This document shows, piece by piece, positions 6,983-13,377 of a stretch of 13,377 nt of DNA. The DNA is taken from NCBI GenBank assembly GCA_030150425.1, contig JASLFY010000327.1, forward strand, positions 1 to 13,377, in the 5' to 3' direction. Both the position numbers and the translations under genes were made by a program. The stretch comes from Yimella sp. (GTDB lineage: Bacteria; Actinomycetota; Actinomycetes; Actinomycetales; Dermatophilaceae). The notes beneath the pieces are model-generated. The model was not told where the DNA came from. It did not search any database and was given only the letters and a program-made list of their open reading frames with translations. Each line of letters opens with the position of its first letter. Positions within the stretch are counted from its first letter, which is position 1.

Positions 6983-8541
6983 GCCGGGGGAGCAGCCTGC
7001 TCGGTGCCGCCGGCCTGATCGCCGTCGTCACGCTCGCCTCCCGCGTCGTCGGTTTCGGCCGATGGCTGGTGTTCTCCCGCGAGGTCGGCGGCACCTGCGT
7101 CGGGCAGGCTTACGCGACCGCGAACCAACTCCCGAACGTGCTGTACGAGGTGGCCGCCGGTGGTGCGCTCGCTGCGGTCGTCGTACCGCTGATCGCCGGG
7201 GCGCTCGCCGACGACGACCGGCCGCGTGCCGACCGGGCCGCCGCCGCGCTGCTGACCTGGGCGCTGGCGATCCTGCTACCGCTCGCCGTCCTGCTCGGCG
7301 TCGCGGCGGGCCCGATCGCGTCCGCGATGACCGGATCGGCCGACCGCACCTGTGCCGGGCTGACCGACACAGCGGCGAGCATGGTCGTGGTGTTCGCGCC
7401 GCAGGTTGCGCTCTACGGCGTCGGGATCGTGCTGGCCGGTGTGCTGCAGGCGCACCGACGCTTCCTCGCTGCGGCCCTCGCACCGCTGCTGTCCAGCCTC
7501 GTGGTGATCTCGTCGTACGTCGCGTACCACCAACTGGCGCAACGGGACTGGGCCGATCGTTGGGTCCTCGCGGGCGGCACGACCCTCGGCGTCGTCGCGC
7601 TGAGCCTGCCGTTGCTGATCCCCGTCCGCCGCATCGGTGTACGGCTGCGACCGACACTCTCGCTGCCGCCCGGCATGGCCGCGCGGGCGCGGTCGCTCGC
7701 GGCAGCCGGGATCGTGCAACTCGTCGCGCAGCAGGCCGCGGTGCTGGTCACCATCCGGTTGGCGAACGACCGCGGCACCACCGGCACGGTCAACGTCTAC
7801 AACTACGTCCAGGCCGTCTACCTCCTGCCGTACGCGATCGCGGCGGTGCCGCTGGCGACCTCGGCGTTCCCGCGGTTGGCCGGGGCGACGGGGGAGCAGG
7901 TGCTCGGTCGGGTGCTCCCGTTGGTGCTCGCGGCCGGCGCGCTCGGCGCCGCGGTGCTGTTCTCCGTCGCCCGCCCGATGCAGCAGTTCTTCGTCGCCCT
8001 CGACGCCCACCCCGCGGCGATGGCGCCGCTGGCCGACGCGGTCCGGGCGTACGCACCCGGCCTGGTCGGATTCAGCCTGATCGCCCTGCTCGGCAGAGCC
8101 CTGTTCGTCCGTGGCCACGCCGTCCAGGCGGGGCTTGCGACCGCGGCCGGTTGGGCCGTCGCGGCGTTGCTGCCGTTCGTCCTGCTGAGTGGCGTGAGCG
8201 CCGACCCGCGGCGCACCCTCGTCGCGCTGGGGATCGCCTCGTCGGTCGGCATGCTGCTGGCCGCTGGGTTGCTGCTGGCTCTGGTCCGGCGCGACTGGGG
8301 GCCGGCCGTGCTGGGTGGCCGGCCGTGGACGGTCGTGGTGATCCTCGCGTCCGCCGTCCTGGCCGCGGCGGTGGGCAGCGTACTCGGCCGCTGGGTGCCG
8401 TCCGGGTTGGCCGGTTCGGCGATCGGCGCGGTCGTCGTAGGGTTGCTCGTCGTGATCGTGTTCGCGGTGCCCGTCGCCGCGACGGACCGCCGTCTCCTCG
8501 CCGCGTGGCGACCGAGCGGCGCAAGGAAGGAACCGCAATGA
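6979..8541 (+). CDS. MurJ-like (MOP superfamily) lipid-linked glycan flippase paralogue
   Basis: A polytopic membrane protein of 520 aa with about 13-14 hydrophobic segments. MurJ moves lipid II across the membrane; related MOP proteins flip other polyprenyl-linked glycans. The N-terminus has the MurJ-type SRVVGFGRW (R22, R28) and QLPNVLYEVAAGGAL (50-64). R22 and R28 match E. coli R18 and R24. The positions of E. coli D39, R52 and E57 are here Q43, Y56 and G61, so substrate handling may differ. It has no C-terminal pseudokinase extension, unlike the main mycobacterial MviN, so it is probably a second paralogue in this genome. GTG 6979 overlaps the upstream stop (GTGA); the open frame upstream of it is shadow sequence. 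The stop overlaps the next start as ATGA. Confidence 0.88.
   Translation: MSRGSSLLGAAGLIAVVTLASRVVGFGRWLVFSREVGGTCVGQAYATANQLPNVLYEVAAGGALAAVVVPLIAGALADDDRPRADRAAAALLTWALAILLPLAVLLGVAAGPIASAMTGSADRTCAGLTDTAASMVVVFAPQVALYGVGIVLAGVLQAHRRFLAAALAPLLSSLVVISSYVAYHQLAQRDWADRWVLAGGTTLGVVALSLPLLIPVRRIGVRLRPTLSLPPGMAARARSLAAAGIVQLVAQQAAVLVTIRLANDRGTTGTVNVYNYVQAVYLLPYAIAAVPLATSAFPRLAGATGEQVLGRVLPLVLAAGALGAAVLFSVARPMQQFFVALDAHPAAMAPLADAVRAYAPGLVGFSLIALLGRALFVRGHAVQAGLATAAGWAVAALLPFVLLSGVSADPRRTLVALGIASSVGMLLAAGLLLALVRRDWGPAVLGGRPWTVVVILASAVLAAAVGSVLGRWVPSGLAGSAIGAVVVGLLVVIVFAVPVAATDRRLLAAWRPSGARKEPQ
8523..8531 (+). promoter_or_regulatory. Strong Shine-Dalgarno AAGGAAGGA for the GT4 gene
   Basis: A double purine-rich site ends six bases before ATG 8538, within the last codons of the MurJ-like gene. 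It fixes the glycosyltransferase start within a long open frame. Confidence 0.75.
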
Positions 8542-9626
8542 CCGTACGGGTGTTGCTCGTGGTCGGCACCGTCGCCGGCGGAGCCGGACAACATGTGCGC
8601 AACCTCGCCGCGGGACTCGTCCGCCGCGGACACACCGTCACCGTCGCGTGCCCGACCGTGGTCAGTGAGCGGTTCGATTTCGCCGGCGACGGCGCCCGGG
8701 TCGAACGCATCGAGATCAGCGAGCGGCCCTCGCCGACCCGCGACGCCCGCAGCATGCGCGACCTGCGGCGGCTCACCAAGCTGGCCGACGTCGTCCACGC
8801 CCACGGTGTGCGCGCCGGCGCTCTGGCCTGTCTGGCGACCAAGGACACCCCGGTCGTGGTCACCCTGCACAACGCGGCGCCGAGTTCCTCCGGGTTCAGC
8901 AAGGTCGCCTTCGACACCCTCGAGCGCATCGTCGCGGGCCAGGCGGACGCGGTCCTCGCCGTCTCCAGTGACCTGGTTGAGCGGGTCCGGTCGCTCGGCT
9001 GCGAGAACCCGCAGCTCGCGTTGGTGCCGGCCGGTCCGCTGACCGCGCCGCAGCGCACGGTCGAGGACGTGCGCGCCGAGTTCGGCGCCGACGAACTGGT
9101 GCTGGTCGTCGGCCGGTTGGCCTCCCAGAAGCGGATCGACCGAGCGATCGACGTGGCGGCGAAGCTCGCCGCGGACCACCCCGGGATGCGGTGGATCGTC
9201 GCCGGCGACGGGCCGTTGCGGGCCGACCTGGAGGCCCGGATCGAACGCCGTACGGCCCCGGTCACCCTGCTCGGCCACCGCCGCGACGTTCCGGATCTGC
9301 TGCGTGCCGCCGACCTGGTCGTGTCGACGGCGACCTGGGAGGGGCAGCCGGTCTGGCTGCAGGAGGCTCTGCAGGCTGGCGCAGCGATCGTGACCACCGA
9401 CGCCGGTGGCACCCGGGACGTCGTCCGCGACGCCGCCCGGTTGGTGCCGCCCGGCGACGGTTCCGCGATGCGGACCGCCGTTGACCACATGTTGAACGAC
9501 GACGAGGCCCGTACGGACCTCCAGCAGCGCGCTGTCGCGCGGGCGCAGGCGTTGCCGACCGAGGACGACGCGCTCGAACAGCTCGAAACGACCTACCGTT
9601 CGCTCCTGCCCGACACCATCGCGTAG
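8538..9626 (+). CDS. GT4-family glycosyltransferase (GT-B fold)
   Basis: Retaining GT4 enzymes transfer a sugar from a nucleotide sugar, often onto a lipid-linked acceptor at the inner membrane face. The protein is 362 aa. The N-terminal Rossmann half begins VRVLLVVGTVAGGAGQHVRN, with an acceptor-side loop and VVHAHGVRAG. The donor-binding half has VGRLASQKR (R193, K198 as the phosphate-binding pair), WIVAGDGP, VTLLGH, and the E-x7-E motif with E268 in WEGQPVWLQEAL and E276, then DAGGT. No membrane segment is predicted; such enzymes are often peripheral membrane proteins. It is coupled to the MurJ-like gene by an ATGA overlap and a strong ribosome site. Position next to an MraY-like transferase and a flippase suggests it extends the same lipid-linked glycan. 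Donor and acceptor cannot be read from sequence. Confidence 0.88.
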   Translation: MTVRVLLVVGTVAGGAGQHVRNLAAGLVRRGHTVTVACPTVVSERFDFAGDGARVERIEISERPSPTRDARSMRDLRRLTKLADVVHAHGVRAGALACLATKDTPVVVTLHNAAPSSSGFSKVAFDTLERIVAGQADAVLAVSSDLVERVRSLGCENPQLALVPAGPLTAPQRTVEDVRAEFGADELVLVVGRLASQKRIDRAIDVAAKLAADHPGMRWIVAGDGPLRADLEARIERRTAPVTLLGHRRDVPDLLRAADLVVSTATWEGQPVWLQEALQAGAAIVTTDAGGTRDVVRDAARLVPPGDGSAMRTAVDHMLNDDEARTDLQQRAVARAQALPTEDDALEQLETTYRSLLPDTIA

Positions 9627-9629
9627 GCT
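9624..9629 (+). promoter_or_regulatory. Candidate -10 element (TAGGCT) for pyrG
   Basis: TAGGCT fits the actinobacterial TANNNT -10 pattern and ends eight bases before GTG 9638, close to the spacing of leaderless promoters. Its TAG is also the stop codon of the glycosyltransferase gene. No convincing -35 is seen and pyrG lacks a clear Shine-Dalgarno, which fits leaderless expression but does not prove it. Confidence 0.35.
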
Positions 9630-9637
9630 GGCAGCCC

Positions 9638-11323
9638 GTGGCGGAGACGACGAAGCACATCTTTGTAACCGGAGGCGTTGCCTCCTCGCTCGGCAAGGGC
9701 CTGACGGCCTCGAGCCTCGGACATCTTCTGGGCGCGCGTGGCCTGCGGGTCACCATGCAGAAGCTCGATCCGTACATCAACGTCGACCCGGGAACGATGA
9801 ACCCGTTCCAGCACGGCGAGGTGTTCGTGACCGACGACGGCGCCGAGACCGACCTCGACATCGGTCACTACGAGCGCTTCCTGGACCGGAACCTGGCCGG
9901 CAGCGCGAACGTGACGACCGGCAAGGTCTACAGCCAGGTGATCGCCAAGGAGCGCCGCGGCGAGTACCTCGGCGACACCGTGCAGGTGATCCCGCACATC
10001 ACCAACGAGATCAAGGAACAGATGCGGGCCCAGGCCGGCCCCGACGTCGACCTGATCATCACCGAGATCGGCGGCACCGTCGGCGACATCGAGTCGCTGC
10101 CGTTCCTGGAGGCGGCACGCCAGGTGCGCCAGGACCTCGGCCGCGACAACGTGTTCTTCCTGCACGTCTCGCTGGTGCCGTACCTCGCACCGAGCGGCGA
10201 GTTGAAGACCAAGCCCACCCAGCACTCCGTGGCGGCGCTGCGTCAGGTCGGTATCCAGCCGGACTCGCTGGTGCTGCGCGCCGACCGTGAGCTGCCGGAG
10301 TCGATCAAGAAGAAGATCGCCCAGTCCTGCGACGTCGACCTCGAGGCCGTCGCGGCCTGCGTCGACGCACCGAGCATCTACGACATCCCGAAGGTGCTGC
10401 ACAACGAGCGCCTGGACGCCTACGTCGTCCGCCGGCTCGACCTGCCGTTCAAGGACGTCGACTGGGACAGCTGGGACAACCTGCTGCGTCGTGTCCACCA
10501 CCCGGAGCACATCGTCGAGGTGGCCCTGGTCGGCAAGTACATCGACCTGCCCGACGCGTACCTGTCGGTCACCGAGGCGCTGCGCGCCGGTGGCTTCCAC
10601 CACGACGCCAAGGTGAAGATCCGTTGGGTCGCCAGTGACACCTGCGCCACCGAGAGCGGCGCGAGCAAGGCGCTCGCCGGCGTCGACGCGGTGCTGGTCC
10701 CCGGCGGCTTCGGCGTCCGCGGCATCGAGGGCAAGCTCGGCGCACTGAAGTGGGCCCGCGAGAAGCAGATCCCGACCCTCGGCATCTGCCTCGGCCTGCA
10801 GTGCATGGTCATCGAGTACGCCCGCAACGTCGCCGGTATCGAGGGCGCGTCGTCCTCGGAGTTCGACCCCGACACCAAGGCTCCGGTCGTCGCGACGATG
10901 GAGGAGCAGAAGAGCTTCGTCGAGGGCGCGGGCGACCTGGGCGGCACCATGCGCCTCGGCGCGCAGACGGCGACCCTGCTCGCCGACTCCGTCGTGGCGA
11001 AGACGTACGGCGCGACCTCCGCGGTCGAGCGTCACCGGCACCGCTACGAGGTCAACAACGACTACCTCGAGCAGCTCACCGACGCCGGTCTGGTCGTCAG
11101 CGGCACCCACCCGGAGTGGGGCCTGGTCGAGTTCGTCGAGCTGCCCGCAGACGTCCACCCGTACTACGTCGCGACCCAGGCGCACCCGGAGTTCAAGTCC
11201 CGCCCGCACAAGGCGCACCCGCTGTTCGCCGGTCTCATCGGCGCGGCGATCGACCAGCAGCGCGCCGCGCGACTGGTCGAGGTGGAGCGTCCGGTCGAGG
11301 CGACCGAGGACCAGCCGGCGTGA
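9638..11323 (+). CDS. pyrG: CTP synthase (UTP:ammonia/glutamine ligase)
   Basis: Makes CTP from UTP, ATP and glutamine, the last step of pyrimidine nucleotide synthesis. The 561-residue protein has an N-terminal amidoligase domain opening KHIFVTGGVASSLGKG (residues 6-21, phosphate-binding loop at 12-21) with YINVDPGTMNPFQHGEVFV and GGTVGDIE at 145-152. The C-terminal class I glutamine amidotransferase has nucleophile C384 in LGICLGLQC and H516/E518 in AHPEF. All expected catalytic residues are present. GTG 9638 is 11 bases after the previous stop, the largest gap in the window, with a candidate promoter but no strong ribosome site. No pyrimidine attenuator can fit in the gap. It is followed by a GTGA overlap with the Nudix gene. 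Confidence 0.98.
   Translation: MAETTKHIFVTGGVASSLGKGLTASSLGHLLGARGLRVTMQKLDPYINVDPGTMNPFQHGEVFVTDDGAETDLDIGHYERFLDRNLAGSANVTTGKVYSQVIAKERRGEYLGDTVQVIPHITNEIKEQMRAQAGPDVDLIITEIGGTVGDIESLPFLEAARQVRQDLGRDNVFFLHVSLVPYLAPSGELKTKPTQHSVAALRQVGIQPDSLVLRADRELPESIKKKIAQSCDVDLEAVAACVDAPSIYDIPKVLHNERLDAYVVRRLDLPFKDVDWDSWDNLLRRVHHPEHIVEVALVGKYIDLPDAYLSVTEALRAGGFHHDAKVKIRWVASDTCATESGASKALAGVDAVLVPGGFGVRGIEGKLGALKWAREKQIPTLGICLGLQCMVIEYARNVAGIEGASSSEFDPDTKAPVVATMEEQKSFVEGAGDLGGTMRLGAQTATLLADSVVAKTYGATSAVERHRHRYEVNNDYLEQLTDAGLVVSGTHPEWGLVEFVELPADVHPYYVATQAHPEFKSRPHKAHPLFAGLIGAAIDQQRAARLVEVERPVEATEDQPA
11306..11310 (+). promoter_or_regulatory. Shine-Dalgarno GAGGA for the Nudix gene
   Basis: GAGGA lies nine bases before GTG 11320 within the pyrG 3' end and supports that start. 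Confidence 0.5.
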
Positions 11324-11958
11324 CCGACCCGCTGGTCGACCGGTACGACCCACGGCCGGTCCGGCGCCGGGCCACGGCCTTCACCGGCCGGGTCTGGGAC
11401 GTCGTGACCGACGACGTCGATCTCGGCCCGGCCGGGGTCGTCACCCGTGACTACGTCCAGCACACCGGCGCCGTCGCGGTCGTCGCGCTGCGCGGCCTCC
11501 CGGAGGCGCCGGAGGTCCTGCTGATCCAGCAGTACCGCCACCCGGTCGGCACCCACGACTGGGAGGTGCCGGCCGGCCTGCTGGACGTCGCGGGGGAGGA
11601 CCCGCTGGCCGCCGCGCAGCGTGAGCTGGCGGAGGAGGCCGACCTCGGCGCGTCCGAGTGGGCGGTCCTGCTCGACCTGTTCACCTCGCCGGGCGGCAGC
11701 TCGGAGAACATTCGCGTGTTCCTGGCCAGCGACGTGCACGAGCGCACGCTGACCGACTTCGTCCGCGAGGGCGAGGAGGCCGACATGCCGACCCGCTGGG
11801 TGCCGTTGGCCGACGCAGTCGCCGCCGCCATGGACGGTCGACTGCACAACGCGACCACGATCAGCGGCGTGCTCGCCGCCGAGCAGGCGCTGCGCGACGG
11901 CGTCGCGACGCTCCGGCCGGCCGACGCGCCCTGGCCGACCCACCCCGCGTACCGCTGA
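11320..11958 (+). CDS. Nudix hydrolase, ADP-ribose pyrophosphatase type
   Basis: Such enzymes cleave ADP-ribose to AMP and ribose 5-phosphate, clearing a reactive by-product of NAD turnover. The 212-aa protein has QQYRHPVGTHDWEVPAGLLD ahead of the Nudix box. The box runs from G86 through E93 to RELAEEADL at 101-109; E105/E106 would bind Mg2+. Spacing between G86 and E93 is one residue longer than the textbook G-x5-E; I recall the same spacing in M. tuberculosis Rv1700, an ADP-ribose pyrophosphatase that also follows pyrG. SPGGSSE at 123-129 is the sub-family element expected about 15 residues after the box. GTG 11320 overlaps the pyrG stop. Activity on other nucleoside diphosphate sugars is possible. 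Confidence 0.92.
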   Translation: MTDPLVDRYDPRPVRRRATAFTGRVWDVVTDDVDLGPAGVVTRDYVQHTGAVAVVALRGLPEAPEVLLIQQYRHPVGTHDWEVPAGLLDVAGEDPLAAAQRELAEEADLGASEWAVLLDLFTSPGGSSENIRVFLASDVHERTLTDFVREGEEADMPTRWVPLADAVAAAMDGRLHNATTISGVLAAEQALRDGVATLRPADAPWPTHPAYR

Positions 11959-13106
11959 TGGGTCGGCTGTCGCAGCGAGGTGCCGTCCCGCCGTTCCACG
12001 TCATGGAGCTGCTGGCGGCCGCCACGCGGCGGCAGCAGACCCACGGCGACGCGATCCTGCTCTGCGTCGGTCAACCGGCCACCCCGGCCCCGGCGCCCGT
12101 ACGCCGCCGGGTGGCCGAGGCACTGGGCAGCGAGACGCTCGGCTACACCGAGTCCAAGGGCATCCGCGAACTCCGTACGACGATCGCCGACCACTACGAC
12201 CGTACGTACGGTGTATCGGTCGACCCGGAACAGGTGCTGATCAGTTCGGGCAGCTCCGGCGGCTTCAGCACGCTGCTGACCGCGGCCTTCGACCCGGGCG
12301 CGACCATCGCGATGACCCGGCCCGGATACCCCGCGTACCGCAACACCGTCCGGGCGCTCGGCCTGCAGGTGCTCGACCTGGAATGCGGTGTGGCACAACG
12401 GTTCCAGCCGACCGTCGAGCAACTCGACGCGCTGCCCACCAAACCGGACGGCCTGATCATCGCCAGCCCGGCGAACCCGACCGGCACGGTGATCGACCCC
12501 GACGAGCTGGCGGCGATCGGGCAGTGGTGCGCGGCCAACGACGTCTTGCTGCTGTCCGACGAGATCTACCACGGCATCTCGTACGGCCGGGCGACCGCGA
12601 CGGCGTGGGAGACCTCGCGTGAAGCGGTCGTGCTCGGTTCGGTCAGCAAATTCCACTCGATGACCGGCTGGCGGCTCGGCTGGAACCTGTTGCCGGAACA
12701 CCTGGTGCGCCGCACCGAACTGCTGCAGGGGAACCTGGCGATCTGCGCCCCGGCGATCTCGCAGGTCGGTGCCGTCGCCGCGTTCACGCCCGAGTCCGAG
12801 CAGGAACTGCGCGGCCACGTCGAGCGCTACGCGCGCAATCGCCAGGTGGTGCTGGACCGGCTCCCGGAGCTGGGCGTGACCTCGTTCGCGCCGCCGGACG
12901 GCGCGTTCTACGCCTACTGCGACATCGGCCACCTCACCGACGACTCGCAGCGGTGGTGCCTGGACGTTCTGGACCGTACGGGCGTGGCCCTCGCGCCCGG
13001 CGTCGACTTCGACCCGGTCGACGGGCACCGCTTCATGCGCCTGTCGTTCTGCGGGTCGACCGAGGACCTGCACACCGCCTTCGACCGGCTGGGCGGCCTG
13101 GTGTGA
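11958..13106 (+). CDS. PLP-dependent aminotransferase, fold type I (class I/II)
   Basis: Transfers amino groups between an amino acid and a 2-oxo acid using pyridoxal phosphate. The 382-residue protein has the AspC-like order of motifs: LGYTESKGIRELR, SSGSSGGFS (cofactor phosphate site), RPGYPAYRNTVRALG, SPANPTGT with N173, LSDEIYHGISY with D201 and Y204, SVSKFHSMTGWRLGW with the Schiff-base lysine K231, and RFMRLSFCGS with R361 for the substrate carboxylate. All essential residues are intact. The amino-acid substrate cannot be assigned; aspartate, alanine or an aromatic amino acid are all possible. ATG 11958 shares one base with the Nudix stop (TGATG), and no Shine-Dalgarno is seen, so coupling is likely. 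In many actinobacteria xerD occupies this position instead. Confidence 0.93.
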   Translation: MGRLSQRGAVPPFHVMELLAAATRRQQTHGDAILLCVGQPATPAPAPVRRRVAEALGSETLGYTESKGIRELRTTIADHYDRTYGVSVDPEQVLISSGSSGGFSTLLTAAFDPGATIAMTRPGYPAYRNTVRALGLQVLDLECGVAQRFQPTVEQLDALPTKPDGLIIASPANPTGTVIDPDELAAIGQWCAANDVLLLSDEIYHGISYGRATATAWETSREAVVLGSVSKFHSMTGWRLGWNLLPEHLVRRTELLQGNLAICAPAISQVGAVAAFTPESEQELRGHVERYARNRQVVLDRLPELGVTSFAPPDGAFYAYCDIGHLTDDSQRWCLDVLDRTGVALAPGVDFDPVDGHRFMRLSFCGSTEDLHTAFDRLGGLV

Positions 13107-13377
13107 CCGGTCGCCTCGTCCTGCTGAACGGCCCGTCGAGCGCCGGGAAGTCGACGCTCGCGCAGGCGTTCGCGGCCTCGATGCCGACCCCCTGGATCGT
13201 GTTCCCGGTGGATCTGTGGCACCATGCGCGGTCGCGTCCCGATCAGCGGCCCGAGGGGACGACGATGACCGACGCCGACTGGCAGGAGACCTTCCGGCGT
13301 ACGCGCGCCGGCTACCACCGCGCACTGGCCGGCCTGGCCGCCGCCGGCAACGACGTCATCGGCGACCGCGTTCGAGC
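13103..13377 (+). CDS. Chloramphenicol-phosphotransferase-like P-loop kinase (3' truncated)
   Basis: The gene starts at GTG 13103, overlapping the aminotransferase stop (GTGA), and runs off the window after 91 codons. It begins MTGRLVLLNGPSSAGKST, with a Walker A motif at residues 10-18 (GPSSAGKST). PWIVFPVDLWHHA follows, in which D37 is at the position I recall for the catalytic Asp of Streptomyces venezuelae chloramphenicol 3'-O-phosphotransferase. GYHRALAGLAAAGNDVIGDRV is the expected next strand. CPT-family proteins of actinobacteria mostly lack a tested substrate, so antibiotic resistance should not be assumed. The C-terminal half, about 85-110 residues, is missing from the window. Confidence 0.85.
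   Translation, partial: MTGRLVLLNGPSSAGKSTLAQAFAASMPTPWIVFPVDLWHHARSRPDQRPEGTTMTDADWQETFRRTRAGYHRALAGLAAAGNDVIGDRVR

Noticed and set aside
8300..8327. Repeated GGCCGGCCGTG at 8300 and 8317
   Set aside because: Short GC-rich coincidence inside the MurJ-like coding sequence without loop or terminator features.
7062..8537. In-frame upstream extension of the GT4 gene
   Set aside because: It is shadow sequence within the MurJ-like gene; a strong ribosome site and the normal GT4 opening support ATG 8538.
13103..13377. Calling the last gene a chloramphenicol resistance gene
   Set aside because: Only the N-terminal half is visible and most family members in actinobacteria have no demonstrated resistance role.

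Overview
The window is about 13.4 kb of very GC-rich DNA. Ten complete genes and two genes cut by the window ends all lie on the + strand and are packed almost without gaps. Gene order (small ORF, tlyA, NAD kinase, recN, steA, steB ... pyrG, Nudix hydrolase) matches the Rv1693-Rv1700 block of Mycobacterium tuberculosis as I recall it. With the high GC, GTG/TTG starts and start/stop overlaps, this points to a chromosomal segment of an actinobacterium. The genus cannot be told from the sequence; no mobile elements, tRNA, rRNA or CRISPR arrays were seen.

Layout. 1-454: end of an unidentified protein with a long Lys/Ala/Thr/Pro histone-H1-like tail. 447-689: an 80-residue ORF with a short predicted coiled coil. 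679-4098: housekeeping trio TlyA (rRNA 2'-O-methyltransferase), NAD kinase and RecN. 4103-6203: SteA and SteB, the pair known in corynebacteria as cytokinetic-ring proteins that govern septal peptidoglycan hydrolysis. 6200-9626: three genes absent from the M. tuberculosis block, namely a short MraY/WecA-like polyprenyl-phosphate sugar-1-phosphate transferase homologue, a MurJ/MOP-family flippase paralogue and a GT4 glycosyltransferase. 9638-11958: CTP synthase (pyrG) and an ADP-ribose pyrophosphatase-like Nudix hydrolase. 11958-13377: a fold-type I aminotransferase and the start of a chloramphenicol-phosphotransferase-like P-loop kinase, where many actinobacteria have xerD.

The most interesting part is 4103-9626. 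The three inserted genes supply the classes of activity needed to build and export a lipid-linked glycan (load a sugar phosphate on the lipid, extend it, flip it), and they are translationally coupled to the SteA/SteB division proteins. Key positions differ from canonical MraY and MurJ, so the product may not be ordinary lipid II. I propose a division-linked alternative lipid-linked glycan pathway; this is inference from gene content and residues, not demonstrated.

Regulation: most adjacent genes overlap by 1-11 bases (ATGA, GTGA, TGATG, and two 8-base overlaps), so translational coupling is likely throughout. The only candidate internal promoter I see is a TAGGCT element just before pyrG, formed partly by the stop codon of the glycosyltransferase gene. 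There is no gene-free stretch longer than 11 bases.
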